A DNA stretch of 64,000 nt, from positions 62,001-126,000 of the forward strand of contig NZ_BSSA01000021.1 in assembly GCF_030268885.1 (NCBI RefSeq). The letters are read 5' to 3'. Positions 8,704 to 18,600 of the stretch are shown piece after piece. This DNA comes from Kitasatospora phosalacinea. GTDB taxonomy: Bacteria > Actinomycetota > Actinomycetes > Streptomycetales > Streptomycetaceae. The notes under the pieces are model-generated. The model did not search any database. It saw nothing but the letters and a program-made list of their open reading frames with translations, and was not told the DNA's origin. A program made the translations under genes and the position numbers. Positions within the stretch are counted from its first letter, which is position 1. Each line of letters starts with the position of its first letter.

Positions 8704-10107
8704 GTGCCCTACTTCGACGCCGCCTCCACCGCCCCTCTGCACCCCGTCGCCCGGCAGGCCCTGCTCGCCGCCCTCGACGAGGGCTGGGCCGACCCGGCCC
8801 GGCTGCACCGCTCCGCCCGGCAGGCCCGGATGCTGCTGGACGCCGCCCGGGAGACCGTCGCCGAAGCGCTCGGCGCCCGGGCCGACGAGGTCTCCTTCAC
8901 CGCATCCGGCACCCAGGCCCTCCAGTTGGGCGTCCTCGGCGCCCTGCGCGGCCACCGCCGCCGCGGCGCCCACCTGGTGCACTCCGCGGTCGAGCACTCC
9001 GCCGTCCTGCACACCGCCGAGCGCTGGGAGGCCGACGGCGGGAGCACCACCGCCGTCCCGGTCGACCGCCACGGCCGGGTCGACCCGGCGGAGTTCGCCG
9101 CCGCGGTGCGCTCCGACACCGCGCTCGCCGTGCTGCAGTCCGCCAACCACGAGGTCGGCACCCTGCAGCCGGTCACCGAGACCGCCGCGCTGCTCGGCGA
9201 CGTCCCGCTGCTGGTCGACGCCGCGCAGAGCGCCGGGCGGCTGCCCGTCCCGGCGGGCTGGTCGGTGCTGGCCGCCAGCGCCCACAAGTGGGGCGGCCCG
9301 GCGGGCGTCGGGGTGCTCGCCGTCCGCAAGGGCGTCCGCTTCTCCTCCGCGCTGCCCGCCGACGACCGCGAGGGCGGGCGGGTGCCGGGCTTCCCCAACG
9401 TGCCCGCGATCGTCGCCGCCGCGGCCTCGCTGCGCGCCGTCCGGGCGGAGGCCGAGGCCGAGGACGCCCGGCTGCGGGAGCTCGTCGACCTGATCCGCCA
9501 CCGCGTCCCGCAGCTCGTCCCCGCCGTCGAGGTGGTCGGCCACCCCGAGCAGCGGCTGCCGCACCTGGTGACCTTCTCCTGCCTGTACGTGGACGGCGAG
9601 GTGCTGCTGACCGAGCTCGACCGGGCGGGCTTCGCGGTCAGCTCCGGCTCCTCCTGCACCTCCAGCACCCTGACGCCCAGCCACGTGCTGGCCGCGATGG
9701 GCGTGCTCACCGAGGGCAACCTGCGCGTCTCGCTGCCCGCGGGCACCACCCGCGCCGAGGTGGAGTCCTTCCTCGACGTGCTGCCCCGGGTGGTGGCCGA
9801 GGTGCGCGCCCCGCTCGGCCTCGACCTCGACCTTCCGGCGACCGGTTCGGAGCGGGGCGCGGACCAGGCCCCGGACCTGGTCCTCGACACCCTGGGCAGG
9901 CGCTGCCCGATCCCGGTCATCGAACTCGCCAAGCACATCGGCGAGATCGCCCCGGGCGGCCTCGCCGTCGTGCTGTCCGACGACGAGGCGGCCCGCCACG
10001 ACATCCCCGCCTGGTGCGGGATGTGCGGCCACACCTACGCGGGCGAGGCCCCCGCCGAGCGGTACGGGGGCGCCCGCGGGACGGCCTACCTGGTGCGGAG
10101 GGCGTGA
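8704..10107 (+). CDS. Cysteine desulfurase fused to a TusA-like sulfur-carrier domain
   Basis: 467-residue two-domain protein. Residues 1-375 are a class V PLP aminotransferase of the NifS/IscS type: PLP lysine in ASAHKW (Lys195), loop cysteine in SSGSSCTSS (Cys318), early FDAASTAPLHP. Residues about 390-467 are a TusA/SirA domain with the CPIPVIELAK motif (Cys401). The natural reading is removal of sulfur from cysteine and direct transfer to the carrier cysteine, for Fe-S clusters or tRNA thiolation. The GTG at 8704 has no convincing ribosome site but has TACGGT seven bases upstream, so a leaderless mRNA is likely. Longer frames cross the promoter. Acceptor proteins are unknown. Confidence 0.9.
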   Translation: MPYFDAASTAPLHPVARQALLAALDEGWADPARLHRSARQARMLLDAARETVAEALGARADEVSFTASGTQALQLGVLGALRGHRRRGAHLVHSAVEHSAVLHTAERWEADGGSTTAVPVDRHGRVDPAEFAAAVRSDTALAVLQSANHEVGTLQPVTETAALLGDVPLLVDAAQSAGRLPVPAGWSVLAASAHKWGGPAGVGVLAVRKGVRFSSALPADDREGGRVPGFPNVPAIVAAAASLRAVRAEAEAEDARLRELVDLIRHRVPQLVPAVEVVGHPEQRLPHLVTFSCLYVDGEVLLTELDRAGFAVSSGSSCTSSTLTPSHVLAAMGVLTEGNLRVSLPAGTTRAEVESFLDVLPRVVAEVRAPLGLDLDLPATGSERGADQAPDLVLDTLGRRCPIPVIELAKHIGEIAPGGLAVVLSDDEAARHDIPAWCGMCGHTYAGEAPAERYGGARGTAYLVRRA

Positions 10108-10117
10108 GCGACCGGGG

Positions 10118-11551
<1,434 letters not shown>

Positions 11552-11611
11552 TCAAACCGGCGCGGCACCGCTCCCCGCGGCGCCGCACGACCCTCGGGAG
11601 GAACGCAGATC

Positions 11612-12223
11612 ATGGACGACAGCACCGCAGCCGTCTCCACCAAGGCCCCGTACGCGCGCCGGGCGGCCGCCGCGCTCGCCGGTGCGGCCCTCGCGGCCGG
11701 CCTGCTGACCGCGTGCGGCAGCTCCGGCGCGCCCGCCACCGCCACCGCGCCCGCGACCGCCAGCCCCGTCCCCGGCAGCCCCGTGCCCTCGCCGACCGCC
11801 GACCCGTCGCCCGCCGCGTCCGCCCCGGCCTCGCCGGACCCGACGGCGGCGGCGAGCCCGCAGCCCTCGGCGGCGCAGCCGACCACGCCCGGGATAGCCG
11901 TCGGCGAGCACCCGCCGACCGCGGTGAAGATCCCGGCGACCGGCTACCGGCAGGACGGCCCGACCCGGCTGACGGTGTTCTTCACCGCCGGGGTCTGCGA
12001 CAAGTACGGGGTCCGGGTCGAGGAGGACAACCCGCCGGTGGTGCGGCTGCGGGTGGTGATCACCCAGACCGCGGAGCCGGGCAAGGCCTGCCCGATGGTG
12101 ATGAAGGAGCAGCAGGCCACCGTCACGCTGTCGAAGCCGATGACCGGCGGCGCCGTGGTCGACACCGCGACCGACCAGCAGGTGCCCCCGCAGAGCGGCG
12201 TCGCGGGCGGCGACCCGCGCTAG
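11612..12223 (+). CDS. Secreted lipoprotein, function unknown
   Basis: 203-residue protein beginning MDDSTAAVSTKAPYARRAA with a hydrophobic signal segment and a lipobox LLTAC. An Ala/Pro/Ser/Thr linker of about 60 residues follows, typical of proteins tethered across the wall. The C-terminal 100 residues (PTRLTVFFTAGVCDKYGVRV onward) hold two cysteines that could form a disulfide; I recognise no family. GGGAGGA is 11 bases before the ATG. It converges with erpA and shares a hairpin terminator with it. Confidence 0.85.
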   Translation: MDDSTAAVSTKAPYARRAAAALAGAALAAGLLTACGSSGAPATATAPATASPVPGSPVPSPTADPSPAASAPASPDPTAAASPQPSAAQPTTPGIAVGEHPPTAVKIPATGYRQDGPTRLTVFFTAGVCDKYGVRVEEDNPPVVRLRVVITQTAEPGKACPMVMKEQQATVTLSKPMTGGAVVDTATDQQVPPQSGVAGGDPR

Positions 12224-12242
12224 CGGCCCGGGCGGAACGCCG

Positions 12243-12277
12243 CGAGGGCGGTTCCCCGTGCTGGGGAGCCGCCCTCG
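12243..12277. terminator. Bidirectional hairpin terminator
   Basis: Arms CGAGGGCGGTTCCCC and GGGGAGCCGCCCTCG (one G-U pair) around a 5-base loop, between the convergent lipoprotein and erpA genes. Confidence 0.8.
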
Positions 12278-12299
12278 GCGTGCCGGGCCTCGGTGAGGC

Positions 12300-12653
12300 T
12301 CAGCTGAACGAGTCGCCGCAGGCGCAGGAGCCGGTGGCGTTCGGGTTGTCGATCGTGAAGCCCTGCTTCTCGATGGTGTCCACGAAGTCGACGGTGGCGC
12401 CGCCCAGGTAGGGGGCGCTCATCCGGTCGGTGACGACCTTGACACCGTTGAAGTCCTTGACGACGTCGCCGTCCAGCGAACGCTCGTCGAAGAACAGCTG
12501 GTAGCGCAGGCCCGAGCAGCCGCCGGGCTGCACGGCGACGCGCAGCGAGAGGTCGTCGCGGCCTTCCTGCTCCAGCAGGCCCTTGACCTTGGCCGCGGCG
12601 GCATCGGTGAGGAGGATGCCACTCTCGACGGTGGTCTCGTCCTGGACGGTCAT
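12300..12653 (-). CDS. erpA: Iron-sulfur cluster insertion protein (ErpA/HesB type)
   Basis: 117-residue A-type Fe-S carrier. The three conserved cysteines are visible: QPGGCSGLRYQL and the C-terminal GSCACGDSFS pair. It receives clusters from the assembly scaffold and passes them to apoproteins. Nearby likely clients are quinolinate synthase NadA and, further off, LipA. The ATG at 12653 (MTVQDETTVESGILLTDAA) is preceded by GGGAG; the longer frame is upstream non-coding sequence. Length matches the family exactly. Confidence 0.95.
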   Translation of the reverse strand: MTVQDETTVESGILLTDAAAAKVKGLLEQEGRDDLSLRVAVQPGGCSGLRYQLFFDERSLDGDVVKDFNGVKVVTDRMSAPYLGGATVDFVDTIEKQGFTIDNPNATGSCACGDSFS

Positions 12654-12859
12654 GCTTACTCCCGGTCTGTGACGACGGTGATCCGCCAGTGCCAACCAGC
12701 GGCCCCCCGGATTCATTTCCGGGAGGTGGTGCGTTCGGGGGACTTTTTTCGTCGCCCTCTCCCCCACGTACCCCATGCTCGCACACCGGGCGCGGTGGGT
12801 CACCGCCCGCTTCGGCAAACCGCTACCGCCCGCGCACCGGACGCAGCAGGATGTGACGG

Positions 12860-13741
12860 GTGATCATTCGACAGCTCAGGGACACCGCAGAGGACGCCGA
12901 GGCCGTGAACCGGATCGCCCGGGCGGCCTTCCGCGACCTGGACCGGCGGCCACCGGACGAGGAGCAGACCGCGGCGGACGTGCGCCGCGGCATCCGCGGG
13001 GCGGCCCGCACCCGTCACCTGGCGGTCACCGACCCGCAGGGGTGCTGGATCGCCGAGCAGGATGGCGAGCCGGTCGGGGCGGCGCTGTCGCTGCGCCGCG
13101 AAGGGGTGTGGGTGCTGCCGCTGTTCGTGGTGCTGCCCACCGCGCAGGGGCGGGGCGTGGGCCGGCTGCTGCTGGAGCGGGCCACCGCGTACGGGCAGGG
13201 CTGCCTGCGCGGCATGCTGTGCGCCTCGCCGTCCCCGGCGGCGGCCCGGCGCTACCGGCGGGCCGGGTTCACGCTGCACCCGACGATGCGGCTGACCGGG
13301 CAGGTCGACCGGGAGCGGCTGCTGGACCCGGGCGAGATCCCGGTGCACGCGGGCAACGCGACGCACCTGCACCTGCTCGACTCGGTCGACCGCCGCCTGC
13401 GGGGCGCGGCGCACGGGCCCGACCACGCGTTCATGCTGGCGCACTTCGAGGAACTGCTGGTCGCGGACACCCTGGCCGGGACGGGCTACTGCTACCGGGA
13501 CGGCGGCGAGGTCCAGCTGCTCGCCGCGACCTCCAAGCGGATCGCCGTCCGGCTGCTGCGCGAGGCGCTGGCCCGCGTCCCGGTCGGGACGGAGGCGAAC
13601 GTCTCCTTCCTGACCGCCGAGCAGGAGTGGGCGGTGGACGTCGGCCTCGACCTGGGGCTGTCGCTGTCCACCCGCGGCTACCTGGGGCTGCGCGGGATGC
13701 GACCGCCGATGCCGTACGTCCCCAACGGGGGGTACCTGTAG
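12860..13741 (+). CDS. GNAT-family N-acetyltransferase with an extra C-terminal half
   Basis: 293-residue protein. Residues 1-135 form a GNAT domain with the acetyl-CoA loop in LFVVLPTAQGRGVGRLLLERA and a following RYRRAGF. The second half (about 140-293) is not an obvious canonical GNAT and may be a degenerate second copy, as in other actinobacterial double-GNAT proteins. The GTG start has CAGGAT seven bases upstream rather than a ribosome site, which suggests a leaderless transcript. Substrate unknown. It marks the start of a small accessory block between erpA and nadA. Confidence 0.85.
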   Translation: MIIRQLRDTAEDAEAVNRIARAAFRDLDRRPPDEEQTAADVRRGIRGAARTRHLAVTDPQGCWIAEQDGEPVGAALSLRREGVWVLPLFVVLPTAQGRGVGRLLLERATAYGQGCLRGMLCASPSPAAARRYRRAGFTLHPTMRLTGQVDRERLLDPGEIPVHAGNATHLHLLDSVDRRLRGAAHGPDHAFMLAHFEELLVADTLAGTGYCYRDGGEVQLLAATSKRIAVRLLREALARVPVGTEANVSFLTAEQEWAVDVGLDLGLSLSTRGYLGLRGMRPPMPYVPNGGYL

Positions 13742-13767
13742 CGGCGTTCGGGCCCCGGCGGGAGCCC

Positions 13768-15135
13768 CTACTCCATGGTGGCGAGGATCTCCCGGACCAT
13801 CTCCATCGTCGTCCCCGGGTGCAGGAAGGCGAAGCGGGCGACGGTCTCGCCGTCCCAGCCGGTGGGGGTGACGAAGCCGGTCTGGTCGGCGAGGAGCTGC
13901 CGGGACCAGCGGTAGTAGTCGTCGTGGGTCCAGCCCTTGCGGCGGAAGCAGACGGCGGAGAGCTGCGGGTCGTGGAGGAGTTCGAGGTGCTCGGTGTCGC
14001 GGATGAGCTGCGCGGTCTCGCGGGCCAGGCGCAGGCCGGCCTCGATGGCGTCGGTGTAGGCCTGGACGCCGTGGACGGCGAGGGAGAACCAGAGCGGGAG
14101 GCCGCGGGCGCGGCGGGTGAGGTGGTAGGCGTAGTCGGTGGGGTTCCACTCGTCGCCCTCGGTGTGCAGGACGTCGAGGTAGGAGGCGTCCTGGGTGTGG
14201 ACGGCGCGGGCCAGGCGCGGCTCGCGGTAGAGCAGGGCGGCGCAGTCGAACGGGGCGAACAGCCACTTGTGCGGGTCGACGACGAAGCTGTCGGCGTGCT
14301 CGATGCCGTCGTAGCGGTGGCGGACGGAGGGGGCGAAGAGGCCCGCGCCGCCGTAGGCGCCGTCGACGTGGAACCAGAGGTCGTGCTCGCGGGCGACCTC
14401 GGCGATGCCGGCGAGGTCGTCGACGATGCCCTCGTTGGTGGTGCCCGCGGTGCCGACGACGGCGACGACGGTCTCGGGGTGCGGGTCGGCGGCCAGGGCG
14501 GCGCGCAGGGCGGCGCCGGTGAGGCGGCGGTCGACGGCGGGGACGAGGAAGGGCTCCACGCCGATGATGTTGAAGGTGTTCTTGACCGAGGAGTGGACCT
14601 GGTCGGCGACGGCGATCCGCAGCCGGGCCTCCGGGCCGACGCCCAGGCGGCGGCGGGCGGTGTCGCGGGCGACCACGAGGGCGGAGAGGTTGCCGGCCGA
14701 GCCGCCGGAGACGAAGGTGCCCCCGGCACCGGCGGGCAGGCCGGCCCGGTCCGCTATCAGGCGCAGGACCTGGTTCTCGGCGGCGATCGCGCCGGCCGCC
14801 TCCAGCCAGGAGATGCCCTGCAGGGAGGCGCAGGAGACGACCATGTCGAAGAGCAGGGCGGCCTTGGTGGGGGCGCAGGGGATGAAGGAGAGGTAGCGCG
14901 GGCTGTCCGCGGAGATGACGGCCCGGGAGAGCTCGTGGTCGTAGAGCTTGAGGACGTCGGCGGGGTGGTTGCCGTGGTCGTTCAGCAGCCCGGCGAGGGC
15001 CTCGCGCAGGTGGGCGCCGTCGCCGGGGTGGTCGAGCGGGACGGGGTCGTACTGCAGGCGTTCGCGCATGTAGTCGAAGACGAGGTCGACCAGCTCGTTG
15101 TCCGGCTTGTGCATGCGGTCGGGTGCTGCGTACAC
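13768..15135 (-). CDS. PLP-dependent group II amino-acid decarboxylase
   Basis: 455-residue decarboxylase of the aromatic/diaminobutyrate type. The PLP lysine lies in VVDPHKWLFAPFD (Lys290), the HVDGAYGG aspartate that holds the pyridine nitrogen is at about 257, and FVSGGSAGNLSAL is the phosphate-binding loop. Substrate cannot be assigned: glutamate, tyrosine, tryptophan and diaminobutyrate enzymes all look like this. The GTG at 15135 has GAGGA nine bases before it. An Lrp-type regulator lies directly upstream on the same strand, consistent with amino-acid responsive control. Confidence 0.9.
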   Translation of the reverse strand: MYAAPDRMHKPDNELVDLVFDYMRERLQYDPVPLDHPGDGAHLREALAGLLNDHGNHPADVLKLYDHELSRAVISADSPRYLSFIPCAPTKAALLFDMVVSCASLQGISWLEAAGAIAAENQVLRLIADRAGLPAGAGGTFVSGGSAGNLSALVVARDTARRRLGVGPEARLRIAVADQVHSSVKNTFNIIGVEPFLVPAVDRRLTGAALRAALAADPHPETVVAVVGTAGTTNEGIVDDLAGIAEVAREHDLWFHVDGAYGGAGLFAPSVRHRYDGIEHADSFVVDPHKWLFAPFDCAALLYREPRLARAVHTQDASYLDVLHTEGDEWNPTDYAYHLTRRARGLPLWFSLAVHGVQAYTDAIEAGLRLARETAQLIRDTEHLELLHDPQLSAVCFRRKGWTHDDYYRWSRQLLADQTGFVTPTGWDGETVARFAFLHPGTTMEMVREILATME

Positions 15136-15272
15136 GGGTGTCCTCTTCGCTGCGGGCTGGTGCTGGGGGCAAGATCAGCGTAGGCAGCGGGGGTGGGCGG
15201 GCGCGCGTCGGAACGGGGCCGTCCGGGGCCGGTTTCCTGCGTGTTCGGGCGGGGTCGCGCAGGAAAGCTGCG

Positions 15273-15734
15273 TCAGATGAGCTGGGAGAGGACGACGGCG
15301 GAGCGGCTGCGCTGGACGCCGGGCTCCTTGCGGATGCGCTCGATGACGGCCTCCAGGTGCCGGGTGTCGGCGGCGCGCAGGTGGACGAGGGCGTCGGGGT
15401 CACCGGTGACCGTCCAGGCGGCGGCGACCTCGGGGAACTGGCGCAGGGTGGCGAGCAGCTCCTCGGGCGAGGTGCGGGCGCGGCAGTAGACCTCGACGAA
15501 GGCTTCGGTGCGCCAGCCGAGCAGGCCGGGGTCGAGGACGACGGTGAAGCCGCGGACCACGCCGCGCGCCCGCAGCCGGTCGATCCGGCGGCGGACGGCG
15601 GTGGCGGAGAGGTTGGTGAGCAGCCCGATCTCGGCGTAGGAGGCGCGGCCGTCGCGGCTGAGGTGCTCGATCAGCAGGCGGTCGGTGTCGTCGAGCGCCT
15701 GCCGGCCGAACTCGGGCGGCCTGGGGGTGCTCAT
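15273..15734 (-). CDS. Lrp/AsnC-family transcriptional regulator
   Basis: 153-residue regulator with an N-terminal winged helix (LDDTDRLLIEHLSRDGRASYAEIGLLTNLSATAVRRRIDRL) and a C-terminal RAM ligand-binding domain (FVEVYCRARTSPEELL through VVLSQLI). It lies 137 bases upstream of the decarboxylase on the same strand and probably controls it in response to an amino acid. Start MSTPRPPEFGRQ at the first ATG; length is standard. Confidence 0.92.
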   Translation of the reverse strand: MSTPRPPEFGRQALDDTDRLLIEHLSRDGRASYAEIGLLTNLSATAVRRRIDRLRARGVVRGFTVVLDPGLLGWRTEAFVEVYCRARTSPEELLATLRQFPEVAAAWTVTGDPDALVHLRAADTRHLEAVIERIRKEPGVQRSRSAVVLSQLI

Positions 15735-15902
15735 GCGCCCCGCCTCGCTCCGCCGGTCAGGCGCTTCGCACGTGCGCGCCTCGTGACGGTGTGCTCGCTA
15801 CGCTCGCTCATGGCGGGGCTCCACGGGTGGTGCGGGTGAGGGTGGTGCGCCGTGGGTGGCACGGCTGCGCGGAGCCCATTGTCGCGGACGGCCGGGGTCG
15901 GG

Positions 15903-16829
15903 TCAGTCCACCAGCAGGACGATCTTGCCGCGGGTGCGGCCCTCGGCGTTGAGGGCCTGGGCGGAGGCGGCCTGGCTGAGCGGGAAGGTGGAGGCGACGG
16001 GGACGGTGAGCAGGCCGTCCTCGGCGAGCCGGGCGACGGTGGCGAGGTCCTCGGGGTCGGGTCGGGTGAAGACGTAGCGGCCGCCGCGGGCGGTGACGGT
16101 GTAGTCGACCACGGAGGCGATCCGGGTGGGGTCCTTGAGCAGGTCGACCGAGGTCTCGACGGCGTCGCCGCCGATCAGGTCGAGGGCGGCGTCGACGCCC
16201 TCGGGGGCCAGGGCGCGGACGCGTCCGGCGAGGCCGGGGCCGTACTCGACGGGTTCGACGCCCAGGCCGCGCAGGAAGGTGTGGTTGTGCTCCCCGGCGG
16301 TGCCGATCACCCGGGCGCCGAGGGCGGTGGCGACCTGGCAGGCGATCGAGCCGACGCCGCCCGCCGCCGCGTGGATCAGCACGGTCTCGCCGCGGCGCAG
16401 CCCGAGCGCCCCGACCAGGGCCTGCTGGGCGGTGAGCCCGGCGGTGGGCAGCCCGCCCGCCTCGGCCCAGTCGAGGGCGGCGGGTTTGCGGGCCAGGGTG
16501 CGGACGGGGGCGGCGACCAGCTCGGCGTAGGTGCCGTGCTCGATGACGTCCTTGCGGACGTAGCCGATGACCTCGTCGCCGGGGGCGTACTCGGTGACGG
16601 CACCGCCGACGGCCTGGACGACGCCGGCCAGGTCGAAGCCCATGACCAGGGGGAAGTGCGCGTCGAGGACGCCGTCGAGGTGCCCCTCGCGGATCTTCCA
16701 GTCGACGGGGTTGACGCCGACCGCGCGGGTGCGGACGAGTACGGTGTCGGGGCCGACCTTCGGGTCGGGGAGCTCGGTGTACTCGACCACGTCGGGGCCG
16801 CCGTAGCGGTTGATCGCGATTGCCTTCAT
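15903..16829 (-). CDS. NADP-dependent quinone oxidoreductase (zinc-free MDR family)
   Basis: 308-residue medium-chain reductase starting MKAIAINRYGGPDVVEYTELPD with GGGGG before the ATG. The GroES-like N-terminal domain lacks zinc ligands. The Rossmann half shows VLIHAAAGGVGSIACQVATALGARVIGTA, the NADPH signature. It probably reduces quinones or enones in the cytoplasm. It is divergent to nadA across a 180-base region carrying repeated motifs. There is nothing specific about its substrate. Confidence 0.9.
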   Translation of the reverse strand: MKAIAINRYGGPDVVEYTELPDPKVGPDTVLVRTRAVGVNPVDWKIREGHLDGVLDAHFPLVMGFDLAGVVQAVGGAVTEYAPGDEVIGYVRKDVIEHGTYAELVAAPVRTLARKPAALDWAEAGGLPTAGLTAQQALVGALGLRRGETVLIHAAAGGVGSIACQVATALGARVIGTAGEHNHTFLRGLGVEPVEYGPGLAGRVRALAPEGVDAALDLIGGDAVETSVDLLKDPTRIASVVDYTVTARGGRYVFTRPDPEDLATVARLAEDGLLTVPVASTFPLSQAASAQALNAEGRTRGKIVLLVD

Positions 16830-16919
16830 GCCCCCAGCCAACCGGACGGCACGGCGGGTCCTCGCGTCGGAAGCATCCATCCTGGTGAGCGGTTCTCGTC
16901 ACATCGACGAAGCGGCCAT

Positions 16920-16966
16920 CGTCAGACTGACGACAACCGGTTATCATAGATAGCGTCAGATAGACG
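16920..16966. promoter_or_regulatory. Repeated CGTCAGA-type motifs upstream of nadA
   Basis: CGTCAGACTGACG at 16920-16932 (perfect 5-3-5 palindrome) and CGTCAGATAGACG at 16954-16966, same orientation, 34 bases apart. Between them is an AT-rich stretch with TATCATAGATA, unlike the GC-rich surroundings. This looks like a regulator-bound promoter between the oxidoreductase and nadA. The regulator is unknown. Confidence 0.5.
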
Positions 16967-17010
16967 AGAAGGCTGGTGTTGATCCGGCCGCACCAGGAGG
17001 GCAGCCGCCC

Positions 17011-18192
17011 GTGACCACCACCACCGAGACCTACGGCACCGACCCCGCCCCCTCGCCGCTCGCCCTGCTGCTGCTCGGCCGGGAGGCCGACCCGAACAGC
17101 GAGCGCGGCGTGGAGTGCCCCGGCGACCTGCCCGCCGCCTCCGACCCCGACCTGGTGGCGCGTGCCCGCGCCGCGAAGGAGAAGCTCGGCGACCGGGTCT
17201 TCATCCTGGGCCACCACTACCAGCGCGACGAGGTCATCGAGTTCGCCGACGTCACCGGCGACTCCTTCAAGCTGGCCCGGGACGCGGCGGCCCGCCCGGA
17301 GGCCGAGTACATCGTCTTCTGCGGCGTGCACTTCATGGCCGAGTCCGCCGACATCCTCACCTCCGAGCGCCAGCAGGTCGTCCTGCCGGACCTCGCGGCG
17401 GGCTGCTCGATGGCCGACATGGCCACCGCCGAGCAGGTCGCCGAGTGCTGGGACGTGCTGACCGAGGCGGGCGTCGCGGACGTCACCGTGCCGGTGTCGT
17501 ACATGAACTCCTCGGCCGACATCAAGGCGTTCACCGGCAAGCACGGCGGCACCATCTGCACCTCCTCCAACGCCAGGCGCGCCCTGGAGTGGGCCTTCGA
17601 GCAGGGGCAGAAGGTGCTCTTCCTGCCGGACCAGCACCTGGGGCGCAACACCGCGGTGCTGGAGATGGGCATCCCGCTGGACGAGTGCGTGCTCTACAAC
17701 CCGCACAAGCCGAACGGCGGCCTGACCGCCGAGCAGCTGCGGGACGCGAAGATGATCCTGTGGCGCGGCCACTGCTCGGTGCACGGCCGCTTCAGCGTGG
17801 AGTCGGTGAACGAGGTCCGCGAGCGGATCCCCGGCGTGACCGTGCTGGTGCACCCCGAGTGCAGGCACGAGGTGGTCACCGCCGCCGACATGGTGGGCTC
17901 GACCGAGTACATCATCAAGGCGCTGGACGCCGCCGAGCCCGGCTCGAAGTGGGCGATCGGCACCGAGCTGAACCTGGTCCGCCGACTGGCCAAGGCGCAC
18001 CCGGACAAGGAGGTCGTCTTCCTCGACCGCACCGTGTGCTTCTGCTCGACCATGAACCGGATCGACCTGCCGCACCTGGTGTGGGCGCTGGAGTCGCTGG
18101 TCGAGGGCCGGGTGCCGAACGTGATCACGGTGGACGCCGAGACCGAGAAGCACGCCAAGGCGGCGCTGGACCGGATGCTGGCCCTGCCGTAA
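17011..18192 (+). CDS. nadA: Quinolinate synthase
   Basis: 393-residue 4Fe-4S enzyme that condenses iminoaspartate with dihydroxyacetone phosphate to quinolinate in NAD biosynthesis. Recognisable blocks: FILGHHYQRDEVIEFAD, FCGVHFMAESADIL (first cluster Cys region), GCSMADMA, MNSSADIKAF, HPECRHEVV and TVCFCSTMNRIDLPHL (last cluster Cys region). GTG start with AGGAGG nine bases upstream. It is the long form common in actinobacteria. nadB and nadC are not adjacent. It would depend on Fe-S insertion by carriers such as the nearby ErpA. Confidence 0.96.
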   Translation: MTTTTETYGTDPAPSPLALLLLGREADPNSERGVECPGDLPAASDPDLVARARAAKEKLGDRVFILGHHYQRDEVIEFADVTGDSFKLARDAAARPEAEYIVFCGVHFMAESADILTSERQQVVLPDLAAGCSMADMATAEQVAECWDVLTEAGVADVTVPVSYMNSSADIKAFTGKHGGTICTSSNARRALEWAFEQGQKVLFLPDQHLGRNTAVLEMGIPLDECVLYNPHKPNGGLTAEQLRDAKMILWRGHCSVHGRFSVESVNEVRERIPGVTVLVHPECRHEVVTAADMVGSTEYIIKALDAAEPGSKWAIGTELNLVRRLAKAHPDKEVVFLDRTVCFCSTMNRIDLPHLVWALESLVEGRVPNVITVDAETEKHAKAALDRMLALP

Positions 18193-18220
18193 CGGTTCGT
18201 CCCCGTCCCTGCGCGCACAA

Positions 18221-18254
18221 GAGGGCGGGCACCCCACCGGGGGTGCCCGCCCTC
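18221..18254. terminator. Bidirectional hairpin terminator
   Basis: Perfect inverted repeat with arms GAGGGCGGGCACCCC and GGGGTGCCCGCCCTC between the convergent nadA and pspAA genes. Confidence 0.85.
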
Positions 18255-18275
18255 TCGTCACGTGTGGCGCCCGAA

Positions 18276-18569
18276 CTACTCCGGGAGTCCGGGGATCAGA
18301 CCGTCGCCCTCGTCCCGCAGCAGCTCGCGGACCTGCTCCAGGGACGCCTCGGCGTCCGGCAGGATCAGGTCCGACGGCTCCAGCGACTCCGCCGGGAGCG
18401 GCGTGCCGACCTCACGAACGGCCGCGAGCAGGCTGCCGAGCGCCGCCTTGAAGGCCGCCTCGTCGCCCGCCTCGACGGCCTGGAGCAGCTCGTCGTCCAG
18501 CTGGTTCAGCCGGTTCAGGTCGCCCTCCGCGACCTCGAACTGCCCCTCACCCAAGACCCGCATGATCAT
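18276..18569 (-). CDS. pspAA: PspA-associated protein PspAA
   Basis: 97-residue acidic protein beginning MIMRVLGEGQFEVAEGDLNRLNQLDDELLQAVEAGDEAAF, the pattern of the small PspAA partner found next to actinobacterial PspA. It follows pspA by 31 bases and has GGGGAGA before its ATG. It probably acts with PspA in membrane-stress maintenance; its biochemical role is not known. A neighbouring in-frame ATG at the third codon is an equally possible start. Confidence 0.85.
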   Translation of the reverse strand: MIMRVLGEGQFEVAEGDLNRLNQLDDELLQAVEAGDEAAFKAALGSLLAAVREVGTPLPAESLEPSDLILPDAEASLEQVRELLRDEGDGLIPGLPE

Positions 18570-18600
18570 GCTGGTGCGTCTCCCCTTGTTGCTCGCGGGC

